Shown here piece after piece: positions 1 through 8,879 of a DNA stretch of 64,000 nucleotides. The stretch comes from Pseudomonas sp. G2-4 (GTDB lineage Bacteria; Pseudomonadota; Gammaproteobacteria; Pseudomonadales; Pseudomonadaceae). Within the stretch, counting starts at the first letter, position 1; every line of letters starts with the position of its first letter. The position numbers and the translations under genes were made by a program. The stretch covers positions 2,232,001-2,296,000 of the forward strand of contig NZ_CP125957.1 in assembly GCF_030064125.1 (NCBI RefSeq), read 5' to 3'. The notes under the pieces were generated by a model, which saw nothing but the letters and a program-made list of their open reading frames with translations, did no database searches and was not told the DNA's origin.

Positions 1-1889
1 TCCCCTGGCAGGAGAAACCCGACCTGGCCGGCCTTGCAATCAAACGGAACGCTGTGGCTGCGGTTGTCTGGGCCGAAATACATCAGGGTCATGCCTGACT
101 GAGGGCAGACCGTGCCGTCGAGGCTGACCTGGTGGGCTCGCGTGCTTTTGTTCACGCCCAGCAGATTGCGTTGCGTTCCAGTGGCCATGGCCAGCGCGTC
201 GACTTCAAACGCATCGTTGTCCAGGCGCAGCACCTGATCGAGCCAGTGCTGTTGAATAAACTGCTGGGCCAGGCCCACGGGCTTGAGCTCGAAGCGCTGA
301 TTGTCCAGCACCCGCACCATGCCTTTGGGGTATTCAGGTTCGTCGGCGAGCATGAACCAGTTGAGCATGTCGAGCCAACCATCCGCAGAGGCGTTGATCG
401 CCACCGATGTCCACCACAAAGCGGCGTAATGGGTTTCCTGGTCGTAAGGGCTCAGGCTCGAGCCGCTGGACATGTTGGTCTGGTCCAACAGCAAAGCCTT
501 GCGGGGCCGGCCCTGGCTGTCCAGTCCCACCAGGTTGGCGGCCTGACGGACACTGTCGCGGTAGACCCGGGTCGCCAGCAGATCGCGGATCATCCATTCA
601 TGCCAGGCCAGGGCGTCGATCTGGTCGTCGGACGTCGCGAGCAGGCGCCGTGCCCAGTCGATCCCGCGCTTGTCAGCTGCATTTTCGGTGAAGGGGCCGT
701 TGGTGAATCGGGAGCTGGCGGGTATGGCGATGCGGACACCGGCGCGTGCGTTGGCGGGATCGGCGCGGACCTGGGCAGCCATGGTCTGGAACAGTTGCTG
801 GAAACTGGCGAAGTCTGGGTAGTTGAGGTTTGGCTCATCGGCAAAGCTGAGGTAATGAATGCCGTTGTCGCCCGAAGCCCGGGTCGACATGAGCCAGGCT
901 TGCAAACCGCTGAGACTGGTCCGGTCGGCCTGCAGATCCGCACGGCGCTGGGTGGCGGCCAGCAGGGTGATGTCTTGGCTGATGCCGAAGCGGCCCCGGT
1001 ACAAGCGTCGGAAGGCATCTTCATGATTGACCTTGGCGGCCATGACGTCGACGAAGCTGTAGAGGGTTGCCGCCTGGGGTTTGAGCGCATCGAGCATAGC
1101 GTAGCTGGATGGCGGCAGTAGCTCATAGGGCATGTATATGCCCAGCTTGGGGGTCTTGCCGAGCGCTTCGTCGTACAACGTCAGGTGGGTCTGCCCCGGC
1201 TCCTGGCGCACCGGTTGCAGGTGCGCCGGGTCCTGGGCGAACAGGTTGGCCGTGCCGTCCAGCCAGAACGCCAGTTTGCCATTGCCCTGCACATGCAGGC
1301 GCCAGATTTGATCGACGTCCGTGACCGGCAGGGCCACTTGGTCGAACTGCCAATAGGCGCGGTACGGCTTGAGGTTCAGTTGGAGCTGTTTGCCGTCGGC
1401 GACGCGCCGGGCTTGCAATGCGCGTGCGCCGTTGTGGAATTTGCCTGCCAACACCGCCTGCTCACCGGCCGCCACTTTGAAATACAACTCGTCGCCGTCG
1501 TGGGCTTCGGCGCTGAAATGCACCTTGGCCGGGGCAAACAGGGCACGGGTGCGCGCGTCGTGTTCGACGCTATAGCGCCGGAAACTGTAGCCGGGAATTT
1601 CCAGCCGATAACTGGCGGCACCCGGCAGCAGCGGCCATTGCTGTTCGCCACGGGTCTGATCCGCCTTGACCACGCGTTCACCCGCCAATTGCCCGTGGCC
1701 GTCGAGCAGATACAGATGTTCGGCATTGGCCTCGGCTTGCCAGGCAGGCACCCAGCGCACGGTGACAGAGGCCGGGCGGTCGGTTTGCAGGTACAGGCTG
1801 CCGTCGCGGATACCGGTCCATTGCATGGACGCTGCTTGGGCCAACGTCGCCAACAGCAGGAAACACAGGCAGCCGCCGATTTTGAGCAT
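1..1889 (-). CDS. Secreted glycoside-hydrolase-like protein of the EPS operon (C-terminus beyond window)
   Basis: The reading frame stays open from about 1907 to the left edge, so roughly 629 residues are visible and the stop lies outside the window. I start it at the ATG at 1889, which gives a signal peptide (MLKIGGCLCFLLLATLAQA) preceded by a GGGGG tract; an ATG at 1907 lies inside a REP element and is less likely. After an N-terminal beta-rich region of about 220 residues comes a TIM-barrel-like stretch. It contains SFADEPNLNYP, which resembles the Asn/Asp-Glu-Pro acid/base motif of clan GH-A glycosidases, and later ALAWHEWM and MLNWFMLADEPEYP. It is the last visible gene of the EPS operon, so it probably trims or releases the polymer in the periplasm, as PslG does for Psl. 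The family is not certain; a non-catalytic carbohydrate-binding role is possible. Confidence 0.7.
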   Translation of the reverse strand, partial: MLKIGGCLCFLLLATLAQAASMQWTGIRDGSLYLQTDRPASVTVRWVPAWQAEANAEHLYLLDGHGQLAGERVVKADQTRGEQQWPLLPGAASYRLEIPGYSFRRYSVEHDARTRALFAPAKVHFSAEAHDGDELYFKVAAGEQAVLAGKFHNGARALQARRVADGKQLQLNLKPYRAYWQFDQVALPVTDVDQIWRLHVQGNGKLAFWLDGTANLFAQDPAHLQPVRQEPGQTHLTLYDEALGKTPKLGIYMPYELLPPSSYAMLDALKPQAATLYSFVDVMAAKVNHEDAFRRLYRGRFGISQDITLLAATQRRADLQADRTSLSGLQAWLMSTRASGDNGIHYLSFADEPNLNYPDFASFQQLFQTMAAQVRADPANARAGVRIAIPASSRFTNGPFTENAADKRGIDWARRLLATSDDQIDALAWHEWMIRDLLATRVYRDSVRQAANLVGLDSQGRPRKALLLDQTNMSSGSSLSPYDQETHYAALWWTSVAINASADGWLDMLNWFMLADEPEYPKGMVRVLDNQRFELKPVGLAQQFIQQHWLDQVLRLDNDAFEVDALAMATGTQRNLLGVNKSTRAHQVSLDGTVCPQSGMTLMYFGPDNRSHSVPFDCKAGQVGFLLPG

Positions 1890-1905
1890 GCGCTGCACTG
1901 CCCCC

Positions 1906-1982
1906 ATCGCGAGCAAGCTCGCTCCCACGGTAGATCTGTCATGTCCAACACCGGACCCTGTGGGAGCGAGCCTGCTCGCGAT
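1906..1982. repeat. REP doublet (REPIN), family 1
   Basis: Two inverted copies of the GTGGGAGCGAGCNTGCTCGC unit, at 1906-1928 and 1960-1982, are separated by 31 bases. The doublet lies between the flippase gene and the terminal glycosidase gene. It could fold as a long hairpin in the operon transcript and lower expression of the distal gene. Confidence 0.9.
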
Positions 1983-2005
1983 GGCGGTATGACTGGCAAT
2001 GGTGT

Positions 2006-3310
2006 TCACGCGGATTTCCCCAACAGCATCTGACGCATCGGCAGCAAATCGCTGGGCAGGATAATCAGCGTCTGCCACACCGCCACGCCGCTGAGGCGGC
2101 AATACAATGCGAGCATCGCCAGGGTCACGCCCAGATAGGCGATTGACGAAGCGGCGGCAGCGCCGACGATCCCGTAGCGCGGAATCAGAATCAGGTTCAG
2201 CGCCAGGTTCAATAGCGCACCCACGCCCATCAGCAACGAAACGCTACCGGGACGGTTCTTGCCCAGTAGATCCAGGCGCAGGATGCTCGCGTAGCACAAC
2301 CCGAACACCCCTGGCAGCAGCGCCAGCAGGGCCGGGTACGCCGGTTGATAGGCGATGCCGAACATGGTAACGATCAGCCATTCGCCGATCAGTACCATGC
2401 CCAGACAGGCGCCCAGCATGGCCGTGGCGGTCAGGCGCAAGGCCAGCGGGGTCAGGCGCTTCATGTCTGAGTCTTGCTGCAGCAGGCGTTTCATCAGTGG
2501 CGTGGTGACCGCTTCCGGCACGATATGCAGCAGTTCGGCCGCCGCGCTGGCCATGGCGTAATGCCCCAGCGCCGTGCTGCCCAGCAGTGCGCCGATGAAA
2601 AGGTAATCCGAGCGCATCATCAGTTGCTGGAACAACAGGTCCGGATGACTGCGGACACCGTAACGCAACAGTTCGTTCTGGCCGGTGCGATCCCAGCGCA
2701 GGGTGACAACATGGTCGCGACGCAACCACATCCAACCCGCCAGTACCACCAGGCTCAGGCCCGCCAGCCAGCTGATCAGTGCCGCTTCCAGCGCTTTGTC
2801 TTTCCACATCCAGAACAGCGCCACGAACAGCAACAGCGGGACCAGGGACTCCGTCAGCCGCAAGGCGTTGAACGCGCCGACGCCGCCGGAGGCGTTGTGC
2901 AACGTCAGCAGGCCACTCTTGAGCACCGCCAGTGGCACGGCCAGCAACAGCAGCCAGGCCAGCAGTCCCAGTTGGGTGGTGATGTCCAGTTCGGCGCCGA
3001 ACTCACGCACCAGCGCCACCACTAGCAGCGTCAGCAACCCCGCTAGCAGGCAACCAAAGACCAGCACGTGGCTGAGCAACAGGCTCATCGAGCGGTGCTG
3101 CGCCGCCTGATAACCCACGGCGGAATTCAAGCCCCCACTGGTGGTGGCGCTGATCAGGTCCGGCAGGGTGCTGAGCAGTGCCAACAGCCCGCGTTCGCTG
3201 GGCCCCAGGATCCGTGCCAGCAACACGTTGCGCAACAGGCGCAGGCCAATCATCGCCAGGCTCGTGCCCATGCTCAGCACCAAGAGCCTGAGGTAGCGTG
3301 CGCGGTTCAT
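2006..3310 (-). CDS. Wzx-like polysaccharide flippase (MOP superfamily)
   Basis: The 434-residue protein is almost entirely hydrophobic, with about 12 predicted membrane helices and an N-terminal MGTSLAMIGLRLLRNVLLAR region like that of polysaccharide transport proteins of the MOP superfamily. It should move the undecaprenyl-linked repeat unit from the cytoplasmic to the periplasmic face of the inner membrane. Its ATG overlaps the stop of the deacetylase gene by four bases (ATGA), so the two are translationally coupled. Together with the Wzy-like polymerase and the GumB/GumC homologues it defines a Wzx/Wzy-dependent export route. The length is slightly shorter than many Wzx proteins but normal for this group. 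Confidence 0.85.
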   Translation of the reverse strand: MNRARYLRLLVLSMGTSLAMIGLRLLRNVLLARILGPSERGLLALLSTLPDLISATTSGGLNSAVGYQAAQHRSMSLLLSHVLVFGCLLAGLLTLLVVALVREFGAELDITTQLGLLAWLLLLAVPLAVLKSGLLTLHNASGGVGAFNALRLTESLVPLLLFVALFWMWKDKALEAALISWLAGLSLVVLAGWMWLRRDHVVTLRWDRTGQNELLRYGVRSHPDLLFQQLMMRSDYLFIGALLGSTALGHYAMASAAAELLHIVPEAVTTPLMKRLLQQDSDMKRLTPLALRLTATAMLGACLGMVLIGEWLIVTMFGIAYQPAYPALLALLPGVFGLCYASILRLDLLGKNRPGSVSLLMGVGALLNLALNLILIPRYGIVGAAAASSIAYLGVTLAMLALYCRLSGVAVWQTLIILPSDLLPMRQMLLGKSA

Positions 3311-4311
3311 GAACGGGCTCCTCGGCGAATGCGCCAGGCCAGTAATTCAGGGTGGCAGGCGTTGCGCTGGCTGACGCCGAAACGTGGCAGGTTCAGAGGG
3401 TCGCCGTCATGGCGATACAGTCCGGCCTCGGTGCCCAGCGCGAACGGAAAACCGTGGGCTGCCACCTGTTCGCGCACACGGGCATCCTGGTCGCCGTTGG
3501 GGTAGCAATACACCGGCAGGGGTTGGGCGCAGCCGTTTTCCAGGGCGGTCCAACTGCGGGTCAATTCTTCATGCAGGCGCTGGTCATCCAGCCCGGTCAG
3601 GATCGCATGGCTGGCGCCGTGGGGGCCGAAGCGCACCAGCCCGGAATCTTCGAGCATGCGCACTTGGGTCCAGTCCAGCGCCTGGGGTTGGGAACCTTGC
3701 GGGCAGGCGTCGGTAAGGTCGCTCAAGGTATGTGGATCGAGGCTCTTGAGGCTTTGCAGAAAATGCAGCAGCGCCACGCTGCGGCGCTCGTCATCGATGT
3801 CATCGAGCAACACCGGCAGCGGCCGGCCGATGTGGTGCAGGTGTTCGATCAAGGCATGCCGCGCCACCTGCCCATGGCTGCCCCACAGGGTCTCGCCGAT
3901 GCTTTCCCACCAGAAGTGCTGGCGGCTGCCGACGAAATCAGTGGAGAGGAAAATGCTCGCCGGCACCTGGTACTGGCGCAGCAGCGGGAAGGCATTCATT
4001 GCGTTGTCGCGCCAGCCGTCGTCGAACGTCAACGCCACCCGTGGACGGTTCGGAACGCTTTCGGGGTCGGCCAGCAACAAGCTCATCAACGGCACGCATT
4101 CAAAATGCCGTAGCAGCCAGATCAACAGGTGTTCGAACGCATCCGGACCCACGCACAGCTCGTTGCGATGGGGCAGTTCGGCGGCGCGGTCGTTGTTCAG
4201 CACCCGGTGCAACATCAGGATGACGCCAGCGCCACGCAACGGGTGGCGGCCCAGGGACGTGTTCAGGTACAGCCAGCCGCCGGTGCGCTTGAAAACGTGT
4301 TTGATCGACAT
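3307..4311 (-). CDS. Polysaccharide deacetylase (NodB-like, CE4)
   Basis: The 334-residue protein carries the CE4 motifs in order: VALTFDDGWRDN (catalytic base and metal Asp) near residue 93, FGPHGASHAIL (the HxxxH metal ligands) and CYPNGDQD (the third conserved loop). A long insert separates the first two motifs. It should remove N- or O-acetyl groups from the EPS or its lipid-linked precursor. No signal peptide is visible, so it may act on the cytoplasmic precursor or be held at the membrane. I chose the ATG at 4311, which has AAGGAG eight bases upstream; the GTG at 4320 sits on top of that ribosome site. It follows the GT2 gene by 12 bases. Confidence 0.88.
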   Translation of the reverse strand: MSIKHVFKRTGGWLYLNTSLGRHPLRGAGVILMLHRVLNNDRAAELPHRNELCVGPDAFEHLLIWLLRHFECVPLMSLLLADPESVPNRPRVALTFDDGWRDNAMNAFPLLRQYQVPASIFLSTDFVGSRQHFWWESIGETLWGSHGQVARHALIEHLHHIGRPLPVLLDDIDDERRSVALLHFLQSLKSLDPHTLSDLTDACPQGSQPQALDWTQVRMLEDSGLVRFGPHGASHAILTGLDDQRLHEELTRSWTALENGCAQPLPVYCYPNGDQDARVREQVAAHGFPFALGTEAGLYRHDGDPLNLPRFGVSQRNACHPELLAWRIRRGARS

Positions 4312-4323
4312 CGGCCTCACTCC

Positions 4324-5460
4324 TTAGCGATTCTGCTCGGGGTTCCATTGGCTGTAGCGCTGGCCGCGCAGGAATTGCCACAGGCCGATGCTCATGCCCG
4401 CCAGCGTGACCAGCACGAACGCGGCCAGGCGAAAGGGGCGGGGCAAGCGATGGCCCGCGTCCATCAAGCCGATCAGCGCCATGGCATAGCCGAGCAATTG
4501 CGCCAGCAGGCTCAGGCGATAGAACGGATGGTCGTTCCACAGCCAGGCATTGCTCAGCAACAGCGGCAAGAGCAACACCGGCGCCAGGCGGCGGATCAAC
4601 TTGTGGCTGATCAGCCCGATGGCGTAGAGCCCATGGCGCAGCGGGTTGAGCAACTCCCGGCGCTGGGCCAGGCTCTGCAAACCGCCGACGGTGACCCGCT
4701 GGCGACGGCGAAACTGCTTGTTGGCTTCGTCCACGCCTTGATCGGTCACCCGGGCCCGTGGCGCGTAGACGATGGACTTGCCCATCGCCGGCGCGCAGGT
4801 ACTGAGGAAAAAGTCATCGTTGACTTGCGCCGGTATCGGTTGGAACAGCGCCCGGCGCAGGGCCAGCAGGGCGCCGTCGGCCGAGACCATGCAGCCGGTG
4901 CGGCTTTCCACCCGGCGCAGCCAGCCTTCGTAATGCCGGTACAGGCTGTCGCCCAGGCTCAGGCCCTTGCCCGGCACGGGGATTTCCATATGGCCGGCAC
5001 AGGCGCCGACTTCCGGATCGCCCAGCGGCGCCAATAAATGGCCGAGAGTGTCCTGGGCCCATTGATTGTCGGCGTCGGTGAACACCAGGATGTCGCCCCT
5101 GCTGTGGCCCACGCCGGTATTGAGCGCGGCGGCCTTGCCCTGGCGTGGCAGGTCGAGCACGGTGATGCGCGGGTCGACCACTTTGTGCGCACAGGCCACC
5201 GTGTCGTCGGTGGAGCCATCGCTGGCAAGGATGATTTGCAACGAGCGGGCCGGGTAATCCTGGGCCAGCAACGTGCGCAGTTTCTCTTCGATGTGACGCG
5301 CCTCGTTGTGGGCGGCAATGACAATGCTGACGTCCATCGGCAAGGCCGTGCCGTAGCGCCGGACAGGGAACAGCGGAGCCATCAGGCTCAGCATCAGCGG
5401 GTAGCCGAGGTAGGCGTAGACGGGCAGCAACAGACAAGACCAATAAATGAATTCAGCCAC
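4324..5460 (-). CDS. Family 2 glycosyltransferase, membrane-bound
   Basis: The 378-residue protein has an N-terminal membrane helix, a GT-A fold with VSIVIAAHNEARHIEEKL, LASDGSTDDT, the DxD-type FTDADN and a QFRRRQR motif like the Q/RxxRW region of processive synthases, followed by three or four C-terminal membrane helices. It should add a sugar to the lipid-linked repeat unit, or possibly act as a processive synthase. Translation starts at a GTG overlapping the preceding gene by eight bases, with GGAG at a good distance. The substrate cannot be read from the sequence. Confidence 0.87.
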   Translation of the reverse strand: MAEFIYWSCLLLPVYAYLGYPLMLSLMAPLFPVRRYGTALPMDVSIVIAAHNEARHIEEKLRTLLAQDYPARSLQIILASDGSTDDTVACAHKVVDPRITVLDLPRQGKAAALNTGVGHSRGDILVFTDADNQWAQDTLGHLLAPLGDPEVGACAGHMEIPVPGKGLSLGDSLYRHYEGWLRRVESRTGCMVSADGALLALRRALFQPIPAQVNDDFFLSTCAPAMGKSIVYAPRARVTDQGVDEANKQFRRRQRVTVGGLQSLAQRRELLNPLRHGLYAIGLISHKLIRRLAPVLLLPLLLSNAWLWNDHPFYRLSLLAQLLGYAMALIGLMDAGHRLPRPFRLAAFVLVTLAGMSIGLWQFLRGQRYSQWNPEQNR

Positions 5461-6412
5461 GGGCGGGTCTCCTGACGTTCCATTGACATAGATTGAGTAG
5501 CAACGCGGCGCCGGTCAGGTGCAGGCGCACCCCATGCAGGATCCACAATTGCAAGGCCAGGTGCGGGTCGCGTTGGCTCTGGCGCAGGCTGAGGATCAAG
5601 GCCGGCAACGTGGCGATGAACAGCAGCATCAGTCCCAGGCGCGCCTGGCCCTGGAGCAGCGCGACCAGTGCCAGGAGATCCACCCCCCAGGCGCCGATGG
5701 ACAGCGCGGGAAAGCGCAACAGGCGCAGGCTCGGTCCATGGCTGCGCAGCAACTGCCAATGACTGCCCTGGCGCCACAATTCCTTGCTCATCCATTCGCG
5801 CCAACTGCGTTCGTAGCCCCAGTGCAGGGCCACGCTTTCGTTGACCAACAACAGCTGTGCACCGGCCTCGCGCAAGCGCAGGGAAAAATCCTTGTCTTCG
5901 CCGGTGCGCAGGGTTTCGTCGAAGCCGCCAACCTGATCGAACCAGGTGCGGCGCATCAGTAGGTTGGCGCTGGGCAGCCACTGCACCCGATGCAGGGGAC
6001 GCGACCCCGGCCGCCGGCTGCGGCGCTGCCAGGCTCGTGCGAACCATGGCGCTTGCCCGGGCGTGTCCAAATCAAGCCCCAGTACGTCGCCCTGGCAGCC
6101 TGCCATTTCGACCAACAGCTTGAGCCAGTCGGCCGGCATCTCCATGTCGGCGTCGATGAACGCCAGCCAATCACCGCTGGCGACCGCCGCGCCACGGTTG
6201 CGCAGGGCACCGATGTGCACGCCGGGCACGATCAGCACCCGCGCGCCGAGCTCATTGGCGATACGCGGGCCATGGTCATCGGAGCCGTTGTCCACCACGA
6301 TCAGCTCGCAGTCCAGTTGCGCCTGGCGCGCGGCTTCCCACGCCGCCAAGAGGGTGCGGCCGATGTGCAGGGCCTCGTTGTACATCGGGATCACGATACT
6401 GACGCGGCTCAT
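5453..6412 (-). CDS. Family 2 glycosyltransferase
   Basis: The 319-residue protein begins at the ATG at 6412 (MSRVSIVIPMYNEALHIGRT), which overlaps the stop of the upstream polymerase by four bases. A longer in-frame reading upstream lies inside that gene and is not real. It has a GT2 N-terminal half with VDNGSDDHGP, the metal-binding AFIDADMEMP, and GGFDETLRTGEDKDFSLRL, which matches the acceptor-side ED motif. Two hydrophobic helices follow near residues 225-280. It should transfer one sugar during repeat-unit assembly on the inner face of the membrane. Confidence 0.88.
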   Translation of the reverse strand: MSRVSIVIPMYNEALHIGRTLLAAWEAARQAQLDCELIVVDNGSDDHGPRIANELGARVLIVPGVHIGALRNRGAAVASGDWLAFIDADMEMPADWLKLLVEMAGCQGDVLGLDLDTPGQAPWFARAWQRRSRRPGSRPLHRVQWLPSANLLMRRTWFDQVGGFDETLRTGEDKDFSLRLREAGAQLLLVNESVALHWGYERSWREWMSKELWRQGSHWQLLRSHGPSLRLLRFPALSIGAWGVDLLALVALLQGQARLGLMLLFIATLPALILSLRQSQRDPHLALQLWILHGVRLHLTGAALLLNLCQWNVRRPARG

Positions 6413-7779
6413 GTGCGAGCCTCCTGCGGCGCGGCCTGTTCGGCGTCGTAGCGCAACACGCTGGTCAGGGCGAGCATGATCCACAGCAACTTGTGATTCG
6501 GCGCGCTGAGGAACATCAGGAACAACGCCAGCGACAGGAAGCTCATGCCCAGGTGCGTCAACAAGTCCGCTTGCGCCCAGTCCCGGCGCTGTAGCCAGAG
6601 TTGCCGCGCGCGCAGCAGGTTGTAGAGGCCCAGCCCAATCGTACCGACAAACATCAAGCCGCCCGGCACGCCGATTTCGCTGAAGATTTCCAGGTAGGTG
6701 TTATGGGCCTGGCGGTACAGATCCCCTCGTTTGCGATTGGCCGAGAACGCCTTCGCGTAGCCGGTGGGGGCGTAGTGCTGCGGAAACGTCCCAGGGCCTG
6801 AACCGAGTATCGGGTTCTCTCGGATCATCTGGCTGCCCACCACAATGTACGAGGCGCGGCGACCCAAGGATCCGTCCTTGTGGGCGTTGGTGCCGGAACT
6901 GAGGATGCTCAATGACTGGATGCGTGCCACGTAGCCAGCAGGCATCAAGGCAACTGTCGCCGGGACCATGAGTGCTAGGCCGAGCATCGCGAACCCCAGG
7001 TGCCGAGGACGTACGCGTGGTAGCTGCGCCCGATAGTGATACAACCCGATCATCAGGCTGAGCAACAGCACAACCAACCCTGAACGCGATTCGGTCTTGG
7101 TCATTCCACCCAGCAACAGGATGAAACCGCCACCCCAGAACAACCGGTGCAACAGGTTCTGGCTGCGTATTGTCAACAACAATGCCAGCGGTACGGTAAA
7201 CGCAATCAACAGCGCAAAGGCGTTCGGGTCTTCCAGCAAACCCGAGGCGCGGCCCTGATCCTGGTACCTGGCTGAAAACATCGCGAGCAAGCAGGCCGTG
7301 GCGACGCTCACTGTCATCAGCCGGGCGAACATGTCCAGGTTCAGCTCGCGACCGATCAGCAACGTGATCACGAACAGAATCAGCCCTACTGCGAGTTCAC
7401 GCAGATGCGTCAGGGACACGCCCACGTTTTCCGAGATCAACAGGCTCAGGCCATACAGGGCCATGAAGCCGATCAACGGCTTCCAGATATTGCTCCGCAA
7501 GCGCGTCGCAGGAATTTGGTGCAAGGCCAACTGCAGCATCAGGATCAGGATCAGCGCCACGCCGAAGAATTTGCTGCCGGAAAACGCGTTGTCCTTGAAC
7601 AGGCCTTCGAACGGCAGCAGCGCGGCAATGCCCAGCAAACCCCAGCCGGGCTTGCGGTAGAGCATGGCAACACCCACCAGGCCGAGCACCGCGCCGGGCG
7701 CCAGGAACGGATAAGGACTGGCCAGCAGTGCCAGGCACACCAGCCCCAGCAGACTGACGATCGAGAGCGGGACGATCAT
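6409..7779 (-). CDS. Wzy-like O-antigen polymerase/ligase family protein
   Basis: The protein has 456 residues if started at the ATG at 7779, which overlaps the upstream glycosyltransferase stop as ATGA; a longer upstream reading belongs to another gene's frame. It has about ten membrane helices and a large periplasmic loop containing GSGPGTFPQHYAP and AHNTYLEIFSEIGVPGG, the signature of the Wzy_C (O-antigen ligase/polymerase) family. It should polymerise repeat units in the periplasm. Wzy and WaaL look alike at this level, but the position among Wzx, Wzz and Wza homologues favours a polymerase. Confidence 0.85.
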   Translation of the reverse strand: MIVPLSIVSLLGLVCLALLASPYPFLAPGAVLGLVGVAMLYRKPGWGLLGIAALLPFEGLFKDNAFSGSKFFGVALILILMLQLALHQIPATRLRSNIWKPLIGFMALYGLSLLISENVGVSLTHLRELAVGLILFVITLLIGRELNLDMFARLMTVSVATACLLAMFSARYQDQGRASGLLEDPNAFALLIAFTVPLALLLTIRSQNLLHRLFWGGGFILLLGGMTKTESRSGLVVLLLSLMIGLYHYRAQLPRVRPRHLGFAMLGLALMVPATVALMPAGYVARIQSLSILSSGTNAHKDGSLGRRASYIVVGSQMIRENPILGSGPGTFPQHYAPTGYAKAFSANRKRGDLYRQAHNTYLEIFSEIGVPGGLMFVGTIGLGLYNLLRARQLWLQRRDWAQADLLTHLGMSFLSLALFLMFLSAPNHKLLWIMLALTSVLRYDAEQAAPQEART

Positions 7780-8879
7780 CGCCGAGCCTCCCGTGCCGTG
7801 CGGATATAGAGTTGTGACCAGCGTTCGGCCAGCGTGCGCAGGTCGTAGCGGTCGCGTTGGGTGCACCGTGCGTTGTCGGCGAGGATCCGCGCCAGGGGCG
7901 GTTCGCTGAACAGCGTTTCGATCTGGCGGGCCAGCGCGTCGCTGTCCGCCGGCGTAGCGAGCAGGCCGTTGTGACGGTCTTGCAGCACATCGGGTATGCC
8001 GCCGACGCCGAATGCCACCACCGGCACGCCGGCTTGCATGGCTTCGAGCAGGATCATCGGCGTGCCTTCGGTACGTGAACTGATCACTAGCGCATCGAGG
8101 CGGCTCCACCACTCATTCATGTCGGTCTGGTAACCGGGCAATTCGATGCGGGTGGGCAGCCCGGCGTCGGCGATGCGCTTGAGCAAGGGCTGGCGTTCCG
8201 GGCCGTCGCCGAGCATCACGGCGTGCAGCGACGCGTGGCGCTGGCACAGCGGGATCATGGCGTCGAGGAACAGATCCGGGCCTTTCTCGCTGCTCAAGCG
8301 CCCCACGTAGCCGACCCGCCAGCGCTGCCGATCGTCGCGGTGGGGCAGCAGCGTCGTGCTGGCCGGCAGGCCGTTGGGGATCACGTCGAGTTTTTCCGCC
8401 TTCACGCTGGCCTGGCGGTGCAGAGCGGCGATGCTTTCGGCCACGCATACCACCCGCTTGACCGGCGCGGTACGGCACAGTTGCAGGCTCAGCCACGTAT
8501 AGAACCGCTGTTTTGGACTGCGCGGCGTGAAGCCGTGCTGGGTGATCACCAGCGGCAGGCGCAGCATCGTTGCTGCGGCCCAGCCGAACAACAGGCCCTT
8601 GAAGTTGTGGGTGTTGATCAGCGGTCCCTCGGCGCGCCGTCGCCGCAAATGCTGCAACAGGTCGGCCCAATTGGCGCAGTGGTGGCAATCGACCCCGGCC
8701 TGGCGGAACCGCGTGATCAAGGTCGGTGGCGCCGCCAGAAACACCACTTGATGCTGGCCGGGTGTCGCCAGGCAATGATCGAGCAGCATCCGCTCGGCGC
8801 CATAGAAGCCGCCGCTGTCGAGCAGATGAATGATCGACAGGGGGCTGTCTTGGCGGGACGGGCCGAACGGCGCGTTCAA
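7776..8879 (-). CDS. Family 4 glycosyltransferase (GT-B)
   Basis: The 367-residue protein has an N-terminal GT-B domain with LLDSGGFYGAERM and a C-terminal domain with RVGYVGRLSSEKGPDLF and the GT4 EX7E-type segment SRTEGTPMILLEAMQAGVP. There is no suitable ATG. I use the TTG at 8879, which overlaps the stop of the chain-length gene as TTGA, in line with the other four-base overlaps in this operon; a TTG at 8891 is the alternative. It should be a retaining transferase that adds a sugar to the lipid-linked EPS unit. Confidence 0.87.
   Translation of the reverse strand: MNAPFGPSRQDSPLSIIHLLDSGGFYGAERMLLDHCLATPGQHQVVFLAAPPTLITRFRQAGVDCHHCANWADLLQHLRRRRAEGPLINTHNFKGLLFGWAAATMLRLPLVITQHGFTPRSPKQRFYTWLSLQLCRTAPVKRVVCVAESIAALHRQASVKAEKLDVIPNGLPASTTLLPHRDDRQRWRVGYVGRLSSEKGPDLFLDAMIPLCQRHASLHAVMLGDGPERQPLLKRIADAGLPTRIELPGYQTDMNEWWSRLDALVISSRTEGTPMILLEAMQAGVPVVAFGVGGIPDVLQDRHNGLLATPADSDALARQIETLFSEPPLARILADNARCTQRDRYDLRTLAERWSQLYIRTAREARR

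Noticed and set aside
132..1121. 329-codon open frame on the plus strand
   Set aside because: It is antisense to the glycosidase frame, which stays open through the edge and has a signal peptide and sensible protein sequence. The plus-strand product has shadow-type composition.
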